NCBI GenBank assembly: GCA_037954665.1
Contig: JBBMOL010000433.1
Coordinates: forward strand, 62,001-126,000
DNA: 64,000 bases
Direction of reading: 5' to 3'
From: Laguncularia racemosa
Taxonomy: Eukaryota; Streptophyta; Magnoliopsida; Myrtales; Combretaceae
In this document: one piece after another, positions 33,978 to 44,403 of the stretch
Position numbering within the stretch: position 1 is the first letter of the stretch
Layout of the letters: each line of letters starts with the position of its first letter
Program-made: the position numbers and the translations under genes
Notes under the pieces: model-generated
The model's input: the letters and a program-made list of their open reading frames with translations, nothing else
Databases searched by the model: none
What the model was told of the DNA's origin: nothing

Positions 33978-35064
33978 CATTCCCCATGAGCCTTGGATAG
34001 ACATTTCCATAGATTTTGTGTTAGGATTACTAAGGTCTAGGCATGGTCGAGATTCTATTTTTGTGGTTGTGGATAGGATTCCTAAAATGGTTCATTTCAT
34101 TCCTTGTCATAAAACTGATAATGCTATACACATTGTTGATTTGTTCTTTAGAGAGGTAGTGCGTCCGCATGGTATACCTAGGAGTATTGTTAGTGATCGG
34201 GATGTAAAAATTTCGAGTCATTTTTGGAGAGTATTGTGGGAAAAATTAGGAACTAAGTTATTGTTTTCGACTATCTGTCACCCACAAACCGATGGGCAAA
34301 CTGAGGTGGTTAACAGGACTTTAATTCAATTGTTGAGGGCAACCATAGAGAAGAACATTAGGACTTGGGAGGATTGCCTACCATTTGTGGAGTTTGCATA
34401 TAATAGGGTTGTACATAGCACTACTCATTGTTCACCATTTGAGATTGTGTATGGTTTTAACCCACTGGCTCCTATTTATTCATTGCCATTGCCACCTAAC
34501 AAGTTTGTGAGTTTTGATGCTGATTCTAAGGAAGATTTTGTGAGAAGGCTAAACATTGAGCAAAGAACAAAGCAATATGTGAATCAAGCTAACAAGGGTC
34601 GTCGACAAGCTGTTTTTAAACCTGGAGACTGGGTTTGGGTTCACATGCGCAAAGAGCGGTTTCCCGTGCAGCGTCGATCTAAACTACTTCCTAGAGGCGA
34701 TGGACCATTTCAAATTCTTGAGCGCATCAACGATAATGCATACAAGATAGATTTGCCTAGGGAGTATCAAGTAAGTGCCACATTTAATGTTACTGATCTG
34801 AGTCCTTTTGATGTAGGTGATGATTTGAGGACAAATCCTTTTCAAGAGGAGGGGAATGATGAGATCCATGATGAGAGTCGAGCCAGAAGAAGGAATGTGG
34901 ATCCTCTTGAAGTGCCGCCTGGACCGATCACAAGAAGTCGAGCGAAACGACTCAAGAAAGCACTTAACGGGTTGCTAAAGGATGTCCATGAAGCCGGAAA
35001 GGATTTGAGCAATCATGAAGTTGGAACGGATTGGAACAACCATGGGAAGACCCTTGCTCTTTGA
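33978..35064 (+). pseudogene. Integrase core and pol tail fused in frame to the RT stub
   Basis: Continues the same frame with IPHEPWIDISIDFVLGL, VSDRDVKISSHFWRVLW, HPQTDGQTEVVNRTLIQLLRA, VEFAYNRVVHSTTHCSPFEIVYGF, the RSKLLPRGDGPFQILERINDNAYKIDLP module, DLSPFDVGDDLRTNPFQEEGNDE, then PGPITRSRAKRLKKALNGLL. Asp, Asp and Glu of the catalytic triad remain but the HHCC zinc domain is deleted. The last ~68 codons lie in the 3' LTR; the frame is closed by the first TGA of the Athila inserted at 35062. Confidence 0.9.
34857..35061 (+). repeat. 3' LTR of the plus CRM-like element, left part
   Basis: Begins after the PPT AAGAGGAGGGGAA. Same length as 30271-30475, with five mismatches. Interrupted at CTCTT (35057-35061). 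Confidence 0.9.
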
Positions 35065-36609
35065 TAGGACGATCTGACCGTTCTAACAAGTTTAAACCGT
35101 TACTCAATCCTAGCTTACGATCAATTCTCAGGCAAGTGTACCTATTGACTAGCAGTATAGCATAGGAGTACAGGTATCGATCCCACGAAGACTTATAAGT
35201 ACTAGTACTAACGATTCTCCTACTATCTAACTTCTCACTATTGATGATCTCAACTATCCTAATTATTGCCTAAACCTGAAAGAAACAAATAAAATGAACA
35301 AAGTAAATGTAATCAAACACTCCCTTAATTAATTCAATGATCTAAACATACCCTGCCCAAGATCCACCCCTAATTCTCATGTAGCTTTTACTCAATTCCA
35401 CACTATCCAATGATTAATATCCAAACTTTGATCTGCGGAGTTTCTTACACTAGATTAGAGTCTTTCTCAAGATCAATAATCCCTAATCCTAATTAGGCCA
35501 ATTAAGATCTCTCTTCAATTAACATAATCAAGATTGCAATAGGATTCTAGGACTCTCAATTGAACCAGACCGCAATGACCTCGTTCAATACAGAAGACCT
35601 CCTATAACCTATCTCTAGGATTACAAGCTGTCTTTTTATTCATGCAAGATCTACTCTATTACCGATTTCTCAATCTTAATAACAGAGATATAATTCCATC
35701 CTAATATTGCGCACATACCAAGATGAATAAACTATAATTGCAACATGAACAAACTCAAAGAATAGAATTAAATTATTGAACATCAACAATTCTATCACAT
35801 GATACTCAGGGGTTTCTCAAGGGAATGGGTATGAAACAATTAGCCACTCATGAATCTAATAAGAACAGCAAAACATAAATAATTGAGTCCATAAAGAAAA
35901 TTTGAACACGAAATATCTTGGCTTCCAATCCGAAACTATTCTGGCAATAGCTCCTGGCAGCAGCTTCTCTTCTCTAGGGTTTCTCTCGTGCCGCCGCTTC
36001 CTCCCCTTTCTCGTTAAGGTTGTTCTATTTATACTTCTTGAGGCATGGCCGAGCATCTTCAACTGGAAAGATACGATTCTATCTTTCCTTTTCCAAGTGA
36101 ATTTGGTCGCCTGGTACGCCTAAAGGCACGGCCAGATTTCAAACCGTGTCTCCCTCTGGTCGAAAATATGTAACTCCTCAATCTTGCTCAGTGTTTGGCA
36201 CGGCTAGGAACACGGCTAGCAGCACTGGTAGCAACACGGCTAGAAGCACGGCTAGACTATAACCCAGGCCAAGTTTTGGAGCTTTCCACGTCTTCACAGC
36301 GTATGCCACGGCTTTAAACACACCCATATCACAAGCCGTGCTTCCTTTCCAAGTGATGCTTTCATCTTCAGGTGCGCCCACGGTTCATGACACGGCCGTG
36401 GCCTTCCACGTGTTGTCCATGAGTAACTTTAACTTGATCTTTTAAGCTTCAATTATGCTCCTTTTGTGATCTTTCTCCTTCTCTTTGGTATTATACCTTG
36501 AAACATATATTTAGCTGTTAAATACCGAATCCGCATTGATTTTATTCAAAAGATTATACAAATTCATCATTAATGCCCATGATTTACCAGGGTTAATTTA
36601 CTCTTATCA
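35062..36609 (-). repeat. 3' LTR of Athila-2
   Basis: 1548 bp; minus strand TGATAAGAGTAAATTAACC to CGTCCTATCA. TATA box (plus-strand ATTTATAC, near 36028) with an ACGGCT/AGCCGTG motif array upstream of it at about 36050-36400. Confidence 0.92.
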
Positions 36610-36623
36610 AATTTCCCCACACT
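36610..36623 (-). other. Polypurine tract of Athila-2
   Basis: Minus strand AGTGTGGGGAAATT immediately before TGATAAG. Confidence 0.85.
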
Positions 36624-38293
36624 TAAGGTTTTGCTTGTCCTCAAGCAAACACGGATTAAGAAAACCCAAAGGACCAATTCTCATAAGTTCCCGCAATTAA
36701 GAAGATATTTCAGCATCATCGATTTCATGCTACACCTTAATCATTGATAATCTTTACTCAGTCTTACCATTAGTTGTATACAAAATACAAATACTAAAAT
36801 TCCCAAAGCTAATCCAAGTGAATCAAACTTTTACCCTTATCATTTAAACTAAAATTCCCAGAGTCAGAATTGTCACAAGATCGATACTAGTAAAATAAAG
36901 TATACCATCCTTTTAACCACTGTTGTAAGCAACACAACAGGGACTAAAGGCATGTTGTATCCACTTGTCTCCTAGCTTTTCCTTTTTTGTTTCATCCAAT
37001 TCCTTTACCATTGAAGCACTTAACTAAGTTAACCGACCCATGTAACAAACTTTCGATCGATAATCCCGAGTTCATCACTCGAGTTAACAGACGTTATTCC
37101 CTCAACGTAGAAGGCGTCCCTCGGATTTACTTGTTCGAGTCTAGTTAACTCAATTACATAATTAATTAAGACGGTTTCCTTGGTCAGTAAGTCCCAGACC
37201 AGGCGATCTTAGGCTACTAGGTTTTAAAAATACCCCTTCGAACCTCTACCATCTCAATCAATCAACTATCATTTATATAAGCTCTTTTAAGTTCATTTTT
37301 CTCAGACTTTTCTCATGACCCTTGTAGTGAGCTTTCAGCCATTGATCCCAAGTTCGTCACCCGAGTCAATAGATGTTATTCCCTAAAAAAGGCATCCCTC
37401 AGGCTTAATTACTCGAGTCTATGAGGCCCACTTCTGAATTATTTATTTATTTATTTATTTTTATTTTTATTTTTTTTTTGAAATCACCAAGTTACAAGTA
37501 TCATTTACGCCTTCACTCTAAGTTATATAGCTTACCTACTGGGCAAAAAGAAAGGCATACTAAACTCACTAGTGACCTTAATCCAATCTCACTTCCCGAA
37601 AGTAAAGGTTAAATGATAAGTAAGTTTACTTCACTTAGATTTCATCTTGTAATTTTAGCAACGTATCTCTAATACATAATAAGAGAATAAAAATGGTTAA
37701 AGATATTCTACAGAGGTATAAACAAATCTCAGCAGTTCTTGATTGTCAAAAGTCATCATCGATTATACCTTAATTAAGAGGAAATTACATTTTTTATTGC
37801 ATAACCCTTGTATCCTAGTTTCGTACAAGTTTCGTTTTCCTAACCCCCTTCCCCACACTTATAATAGACATTGTCCCCAATGTCCTCATGAAATGCATAA
37901 AGGGAAGCAAAGAATAAAAGCAAAAATAAAACAAAAGGAAAACGAAAAACTTCCCTGAATTCTTTTACAACGCAGATCGTTAACAGAAAGTCAAGCGACG
38001 AACAAGTGGAGTCATGAGAACCTCTGCTAAACGTAACGGGTCGATGTACTTTGAAAGCCTGTATCTCATAACAATAACAACAAAACAACAAAGAAAACAA
38101 AACAAAACGAAAAAAACTCATAATCGACTGAACATAAAGCTAACTATCATCAACATTTTCTATTTCAAACATTAGTGGTTGGTCAGTTTTCCAGAATCAT
38201 ATAAATCAGGACAGTAAAAAAAAAAGTATGACGGCTATTCTATACATGGGTTCAAATCTCCTGGGTGCAACTTCCATCGATCCACTCGCGAGG
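36624..38293 (-). other. Athila-2 non-coding 3' internal region
   Basis: No element-like frame. Contains a block conserved with Athila-D (37181-37243, GGTCAGTAAGTCCCAGACC...GGCTACTAGG) and two related modules with CGAGTTCATCACTCGAGT (37067-37142) and AAGTTCGTCACCCGAGT (37327-37430). A T-rich ATTT microsatellite is at 37438-37480. Confidence 0.65.
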
Positions 38294-39664
38294 TCAGCTG
38301 CTGAAGTCATCATCTGAAGGCAATGGTACAGTGCCCGATCGGCGAGGAGAAGCAGATCCAATCACCTCCGTATTCTGCTGATTGCCCGCTTCAGCAGTCG
38401 CAACTACGGGACTTCCATGTCGGGCCATGAAAGCTACACCCGAGGATTCTCCAACATGAAAACCGGTATCATATGCACCACTCGAGTGATGATCTCCTCC
38501 AGAAACCACCCGAGTAGCTTGTGATGCGATGTCCTCATCGCTCGAGCCACCACATGGGGGAAGATCTACCCCCAATTTCTCACCAATACGGGATAGACAA
38601 GTGACTAAATAACTCTTTAAGCCCTTCACCCGTTTCGACTGCCTGGCTTGTTCTCTTTCGATTTCTTCCAAATCTACAGTCAATCTCTTTACCGAATCTG
38701 CAAGCTCCTGGTTTGGTCTGGCCTGCTCTCGAGCTTGCTCTTGCTCCTCACCCTGCTCGGGTTCTATCTCTGGCTCTTGTTGGTCGGCAGACACATCTGG
38801 TATGTGAAACCTCCACCTTCGCAAAACACTCTCGGGGAGAGAGGTGCTCTTTCCACAACTGTCCCTGGGAGCCCGGGTTGGAAAAACACCGTAGTTTTTC
38901 ATAATACGAGTAATCCAAGAGCCGAAAAAAACCTTATGGTGCCCCAGATCGCATTGTTTTTTCAAACACCAAACAGCTGCTAATCCGACATTAACCCGAG
39001 TACCTGTAATCATACTCCACAGTTGGTACAGGTCCGAAGCATTCACAACCCCTTGAGAATCACCTCTACCAGTGGTTGAGCGGGCCAGAATGTAATGGAG
39101 TACACGCACGGCAGGATCCCTTAAATGGCTCCCCTTTGATTTGGAAGGGTCATATCTACCGGTTCCCATACTATTCCACACTCCATGCTGCAGTAAGCCC
39201 CTAGGAAAGGCATCAGGAAGCTGCGCGAATTCATCGGAGTCGATAAACTCCTCGTCATAAATACCCAAACACTTGATAAAGTTTCTCATTTCAACACGGT
39301 GGTAACTCCCTTAGCAATAGAAGGAGACCACATTATCAAGTTGGGTATGCCGGCCAAAACTAAGTTTGAATGTAGCTACAAAATCATAACTTAGCGAAGA
39401 GTACACGTCCTCCTCAATGCTCAGAAGTGCCTTCCAAGCGGGATCGTTCAAGAAATAATCAAATCGTTCCACTAACCCATACTTAGCTAGCACTTCCCAA
39501 TCAACTACTACATTAGGCATAAATGTCTTCTTTTCACACACCATATCATACTTACCTTCGTCCTCGCTCCGCAAGTTAGGAGGGTAGCGTCGGGTGGACC
39601 TAGAGGAACCACCAGTTGAACGAGGTTGAGCGTTTTTGCATGCCACGGTTTTAGTCCTAGGCAT
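38294..39664 (-). pseudogene. Athila downstream ORF, split by one TAA
   Basis: 39664-39311 and 39289-38294 share one frame; a single TAA follows VVSFYC and the frame continues GSYHRVEMRNFIKCLGIYDEEF. The combined product would be about 456 residues: basic N-terminus (MPRTKTVACKNAQPRSTGGS), a region with FLNDPAWKALLSIEEDVYSSLSYDFVATF and LQHGVWNSMGTGRYDP, then an E/Q-rich probable coiled coil (EPEQGEEQEQAREQA) and a low-complexity tail. It resembles the ORF of unknown function in Athila elements (Pfam ATHILA ORF-1 type, from memory). It sits where an env-like gene can occur, but no membrane segment is visible. Confidence 0.65.
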
Positions 39665-40271
39665 TTTGACTATACCACGCTTGAGAAATCTCGACAGAGT
39701 GAGGAATGACGTTCTTCAACAGAGAGGGAAGGAGAATGAACGAAGACGCAGAGAGAGGTGATGTGGGACTGAAGAGAGAAATGAAGGGAATGGGTTTTAT
39801 GTCTGGAAACGTGCGAGCCCTAAAAGGCTATTGACGACACGGCTTAAAATCTGGGCGTTTCACTAGCCGTGCTATCCACTGATCTAATTAAAAGAGCAAG
39901 AAAAAGTCTTACCTTCTGGCACGGCTTATGGCATGGCTTGTGACTTAGCCGTGCCTGTAACCGTGCTATCCACTGCTCTATATAAGAAAAAAAATTCTTA
40001 CCTCGTGGCACGGCTTATGGCTTGGACGTGCCTGTAATCGTGTCATCCCCTGGACTGAAACACTTTTCACAAATGCCCGTACCCTTTGGTGTAAATTAGA
40101 CCATATCGTACCCTATCTGTTAAAATCTTACTTGCAAAACTACCACTAACAAATGTAATGATGATGACATTAAAAAGAAAAGAAAAACTAACCTAATAGA
40201 TGCATGGGTTGCCTCCCAGCCAGCGCTTTTGTTTAACGTCGTTAGCTCGACCTAAGGAATAAATAATGAAC
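39665..40271 (-). repeat. Spacer with tandem ACGGCT/AGCCGTG repeats
   Basis: About 2.5 copies of an ~85-bp unit at 39830-40050: TCTTACC, GGCACGGCTTATGG, AGCCGTGCCTGTAA, CGTGCTATCCACTG. The motif is the one in the LTR U3. Next to the protease end lies the conserved block GGGTTGCCTCCCAGCCAGCG...CGTCGTTAGCTCGAC (40206-40252), also present in Athila-D. No gene here. Confidence 0.7.
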
Positions 40272-41207
40272 TTAACCAGGATCTTCAATAGAGGGCTTCA
40301 ATCTGGTAAAATCTCCTGCATCAATATTCTCCCTCTCTGTTGTTATTCCAAGTTCATCTTTGCCATCAAGATGAGTCAACATTTCTTGTATTACACCATC
40401 TTCTGTCTCTTCAATATTGCATACTTTCAAACTCAACTCTAATGGATCCTTGCATAAGATATCGTCCACAACGGTATCAGCTACAGCAATTGCATAACAA
40501 GTATCATCAGAATCTACCGATTTCTTCATCACAGCAGGGGTTTGTATCACTAACTCGTCTCCCTCAATGCGCAGCACTAATCGGCCCTCAGCCACATCAA
40601 TGTTTGCTCGGGCTGTAGCTAAAAAGGGGCGTCCCAAGATCAAAGGAACGTCAGTGTCGACATCCATGTGTAAGATCACAAAATCAACCGGGAAGATAAA
40701 AGTTTCTACTTTTACTAACACATCTTCAATAACCCCTCTAGGAAACTTCACTGATCGATCTGCCAATTGAAGGCTCATCCGTATAGGCTTTGGCTCACCT
40801 AATCCCACCTTTTGAAAAAGGGAATATGGCATCAAGTTTATGCTAGCCCCTAGATCTGCTAATGCTTTTTCTACGGGTAAATTACCAATGGAACATGGTA
40901 TGGTGAAACTTCCTGGGTCTTTCAATTTCTTTGGAAGCTTGTTTAGTAAAATTGCAGAACAACTCGCACCAACTGTTGCAGTGGAGATCTCTTCCATCTT
41001 TCTCTTATTAGATAGTAAATCTTTCAAGAACTTGGCATACCGGGGCATCTGAGAAAGGGCTTCCACAAGTGGTAAGTTGATATGTAACTGTTTGAACACA
41101 TCCAAAAACTTACCGAAATGTTCCCGATCCTTGTCGTTCCGCAGCCTAGCAGGATATGGCAATGGGAGTTTATAGGGCTGGACGATAGGTATCTTCTCAG
41201 TTTCCAA
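40272..41207 (-). CDS. Athila-2 aspartic protease
   Basis: About 310 residues in one open frame. The gag-protease linker LRNDKDREHFGKFLDVFKQLHINLP is followed by KKLKDPGSFTIPCSIGNLPVEKALADLGASINLMPYSLFQKVGLGEP (active-site ALADLGAS intact), GVIEDVLVKVETFIFPVDFVIL, VPLILGRPFLATA. It would process Gag. It overlaps the gag frame by a few bases and has no ATG at its head (first codons KKDLETEKIP), so it was read by fusion to gag; an A8 run at the joint puts it out of frame. The C-terminus ends in acidic sequence with no RT following. Confidence 0.88.
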   Translation of the reverse strand: METEKIPIVQPYKLPLPYPARLRNDKDREHFGKFLDVFKQLHINLPLVEALSQMPRYAKFLKDLLSNKRKMEEISTATVGASCSAILLNKLPKKLKDPGSFTIPCSIGNLPVEKALADLGASINLMPYSLFQKVGLGEPKPIRMSLQLADRSVKFPRGVIEDVLVKVETFIFPVDFVILHMDVDTDVPLILGRPFLATARANIDVAEGRLVLRIEGDELVIQTPAVMKKSVDSDDTCYAIAVADTVVDDILCKDPLELSLKVCNIEETEDGVIQEMLTHLDGKDELGITTERENIDAGDFTRLKPSIEDPG

Positions 41208-42639
41208 GTCTTTTTTTTCTTTCCTCTATAACTCTGCCCTTTTCTGCTTTCTCAGTAGTTTCGCCTTTATCAACAATCTCCTTCCCCTTCCTACTAACAG
41301 AGGTTTCCCCACACTTGTCTGATTTCACTTCCTTTCCACTCCTAAGAGTTACTGCCTTCACGTGTTCCCTTGGGTTGTTCTCTGTATTTCCAGGAAGAGA
41401 CCCTTGCGGTCGCTCAGCAAGCGCTTTAGAAATCTGCCCCATCTGGTTCTCCAAGTTGTGGATTGAAGCTTCATGATTCCTTAGAGCGGCCTCAGTGGAT
41501 TGATGGTGTTGCTCTGATGCTTGAATGAACTTCGCAATCATATCCTCAAGGCAGGATTTCGTTTCTTCGAAGGGAGGTGGAGCTGGTCTTTGGAATCCTG
41601 GAGCAGCTGCATTACCCCTTTGAGATTGCTGATTACTCCAGGAGAAGTTGGGATGATTACTCCACCCTGGATTATATGTGTTGCTATAAGGATTGTTCCG
41701 TGGTATTGTGGGATTCCCCACATACTCGACACGCTCTGTCACATCAGATACCACATTGTTGGAATGAGGTTCAATTGAGCAGTATTGGTATGGTGGAGAT
41801 AGAGTCATCCCTTCAACTTTTGAAGCGAGTGCATCTACCTTTGCTGCAATTGCTGTTATCAAATCGACTTCATATATGCCCGTTGCTCTGTGCTTTTGTC
41901 TACCATGGCTCCATTGGTGATTATTTTTAGCCATGTTCTCAAACAAACTCAACGACTCCTCCGACGTTTTCACATTCAAAGTACCCCCAGCCGCAGCATC
42001 AATTGTTTGCCGAGTTGCATAGTCAAGCCCATTATAGAAGGTGGAAACTTGCAGCCAATTAGGCATTTGGTGATGTGGACACCTCCTAAGAAGATCCTTA
42101 AATCTAATCCATGCTTCATGTAGGGGCTCGTGATCTAGTTGGATGAATGATGTGATATCATTTCTCAACTTGGCAGTTTTCGATGGTGGGAAATAATAGT
42201 CCAGGAAAGTCTCCGCCATCTGGGTCCAAGTGGTGATGGAATCCCGGTTTAGTGAACTAAACCACTGCTTTGCTTTCCCCCGAAGAGTAAAAGGGAAAAG
42301 TCGCAATTTCAGTGCTTCCTCAGAGACTCCGTTTTGCTTGACAGTTGCACAAATATCCAAGAACATCTGAATGTGCGCATGAGGATCCTCGTCAGACAAA
42401 CCGTCAAATTGGCATTGGTTGTGAATCATATGCATTGTAGAGGCCTTGATTTCGAACTTGTTGGCTTCTATTGCTGGTTGCACAATACACGACCCAGTGC
42501 TGCTCAGAGTAGGACGAGCGTATTCAACCATCGTTCTTCATTCATCCACCATTGGCCTAGTTTCTCTTAATCGCCTTCTAAAGGTTTGGTCAATTTCAGG
42601 ATCAAAGTCAAGAAGCTTAGATGAAGAGCTCCTTATCAT
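41197..42639 (-). pseudogene. Athila-2 gag
   Basis: The main open frame 42531-41197 (444 codons) has the Athila gag core: HMIHNQCQFDGLSDEDPHAHIQMFLDIC, KLRLFPFTLRGKAKQWFSSL, TQMAETFLDYYFPPSKTAKLRNDI, RCPHHQMPNWLQVSTFYNGLD, then a P/Q/N-rich C-terminus and HVKAVTLRSGKEV. Upstream codons to ATG 42639 (MIRSSSSKLLDFDPEIDQTFRRRLRE) look like the true N-terminus and are cut by TGA at 42538-42540. Gag packages element RNA. Nearly intact. Confidence 0.88.
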
Positions 42640-42793
42640 AAACCGCGACAGACAAACTATGAACTTAATTTCCTCAACAAATTTAAATGAAAGCACGAAC
42701 GAAATTAAAGTAAATAACTAAAATAAAAATAAATAAATAAATATATATATATAGTTAAAGTAGTAGGTGTCAAGCTTTCCTAATATTACAAGT

Positions 42794-42811
42794 CCCCGGC
42801 AACGGCGCCAA
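42794..42811 (-). other. Primer-binding site, tRNA-Asp
   Basis: Minus strand TGGCGCCGTTGCCGGGGA, complementary to the 3' end of plant tRNA-Asp; characteristic of Athila. It lies six bases from the 5' LTR. Confidence 0.9.
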
Positions 42812-42816
42812 AAACT

Positions 42817-44398
42817 TGATGGGACGATCTGACCGTTCTAACAAGTTTAAACCTTTACTCAATCCTAGCTTACGATCAGTTCTCAGGCAAGTGTACCTAT
42901 TGACTAGCAGTATAGCATAGGAGTACAGGTATCGATCCCACGAAGACTTATAAGTACTAGTACTAACGATTCTCCTACTATCTAACTTCTCACTATTGAT
43001 GATCTCAACTATCCTAATTATTGCCTAAACCTGAAAGAAACAAATAAAATGAACAAAGTAAATGTAATCAAACACTCCCTTAATTAATTCAATGATCTAA
43101 ACATACCCTGCTCAAGATCCACCCCTAATTCTCATGTAGCTTTTACTCAATTCCACACTATCCAATGATTAATATCCAAACTTTGATCTGCGGAGTTTCT
43201 TACACTAGATTAGAGTCTTTCTCAAGATCAATAATCCCTAATCCTAATTAGGCCAATTAAGATCTCTCTTCAATTAACATAATCAAGATTGCAATAGGAT
43301 TCTAGGACTCTCAATTGAACCAGACCGCAATGACCTCGTTCAATACAGAAGACCTCCTATAACCTATCTCTAGGATTACAAGGTATCTTTTTATTCATGC
43401 AAGATCTACTCTATTACCGATTTCTCAATCTTAATAACAGAGATATAATTCCATCCTAATATTGCGCACATATCAAGATGAATAAACTATAATTGCAACA
43501 TGAACAAACTCAAAGAATAGAATTAAATTATTGAACATCAACAATTCTGTCACATGATACTCAGGGGTTTCTCAAGGAAACGGGTATGAAACAATTAGCC
43601 ACTCATGAATCTAATAAGAAGAGCAAAACATAAAATAATTGAGTCCATAAAGAAAATTCGAACACGAAATATCTTGGCTTTCAATCCGAAACTATTCTGG
43701 CAACAGCTCCTGGCAGCAGCTTCTCTTCTCTAGGGTTTCTCTCGTGTCGCCTCCTTTTTCTCGTTAGGGTTGTTCTATTTATACTTCTTGAGGCATGGCC
43801 GAGCATCTTCAACTGGAAAGATACGATTCTATCTTTCCTTTTCCAAGTGAATCTCGTCAAGTGAATAACGGTCGCCTGGCACGCCTAAAGGCACGGCCAG
43901 ATTTCAAATCGTGTCTCCCTCTGGTCGAAAATATGTAACTCCTCAATCTTGCTCAGTGTTTGGCACGGCTAGGAACACGACTAGTAGCACTGGTAGCAAC
44001 ACGACTAGTAGCACTGGTAGCAACACGGCTAGAAGCACGGCTAGACTATAACCCGTGCCAAGTTCTGGAGCTTTCCACGTCTTCACAGCGTATGCCACGG
44101 CTTCAAACACACCCATATCACAAGCCGTGCTTCCTTTCCATGTGATGCTTTCATCTTCAGGTGCGCCCACGGTTCATGACACGGCCGTGGCCTTCTACGT
44201 GTTGTCCATAAGTAACTTTAACTTGATCTTTTAAGCTTCAATTATGCTCCTTTTGTGATCTCTCTCCTTCTCTTTGGTATTATACCCTGAAACATATATT
44301 TAGCTGTTAAATACCGAATCCGCATTGATTTTATTCAAAAGATTATTCAAATTCATCATTAATGCCCATGATTTACCAGGGTTAATTTACTCTTATCA
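42817..44398 (-). repeat. 5' LTR of Athila-2
   Basis: 1582 bp, 34 bp longer than the 3' LTR. The extra length includes one more unit of an AACACGACTAGTAGC/ACTGGTAGC minisatellite (about 43974-44040) and a short duplication near 43851-43869. Confidence 0.92.
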
Positions 44399-44403
44399 CT
44401 CTT

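Larger units (their letters stand above)
35062..44398 (-). mobile_element. Athila-2: young non-autonomous Athila element
   Basis: 9337 bp, perfect TSD CTCTT at 35057-35061 and 44399-44403; the empty site is visible at 30471-30475. On the minus strand: 5' LTR 42817-44398, tRNA-Asp PBS, gag, protease, a ~600-bp spacer with repeats, a downstream ORF, ~1.67 kb non-coding, PPT, 3' LTR 35062-36609. There is no RT, RNase H or integrase. LTRs are very similar, so it is the youngest large insertion in its stack. Confidence 0.92.

Noticed and set aside
38294..39664. Envelope gene of an endogenous retrovirus
   Set aside because: Position fits, but I see no signal peptide, membrane segment or cleavage site; recorded as an Athila ORF of unknown role.
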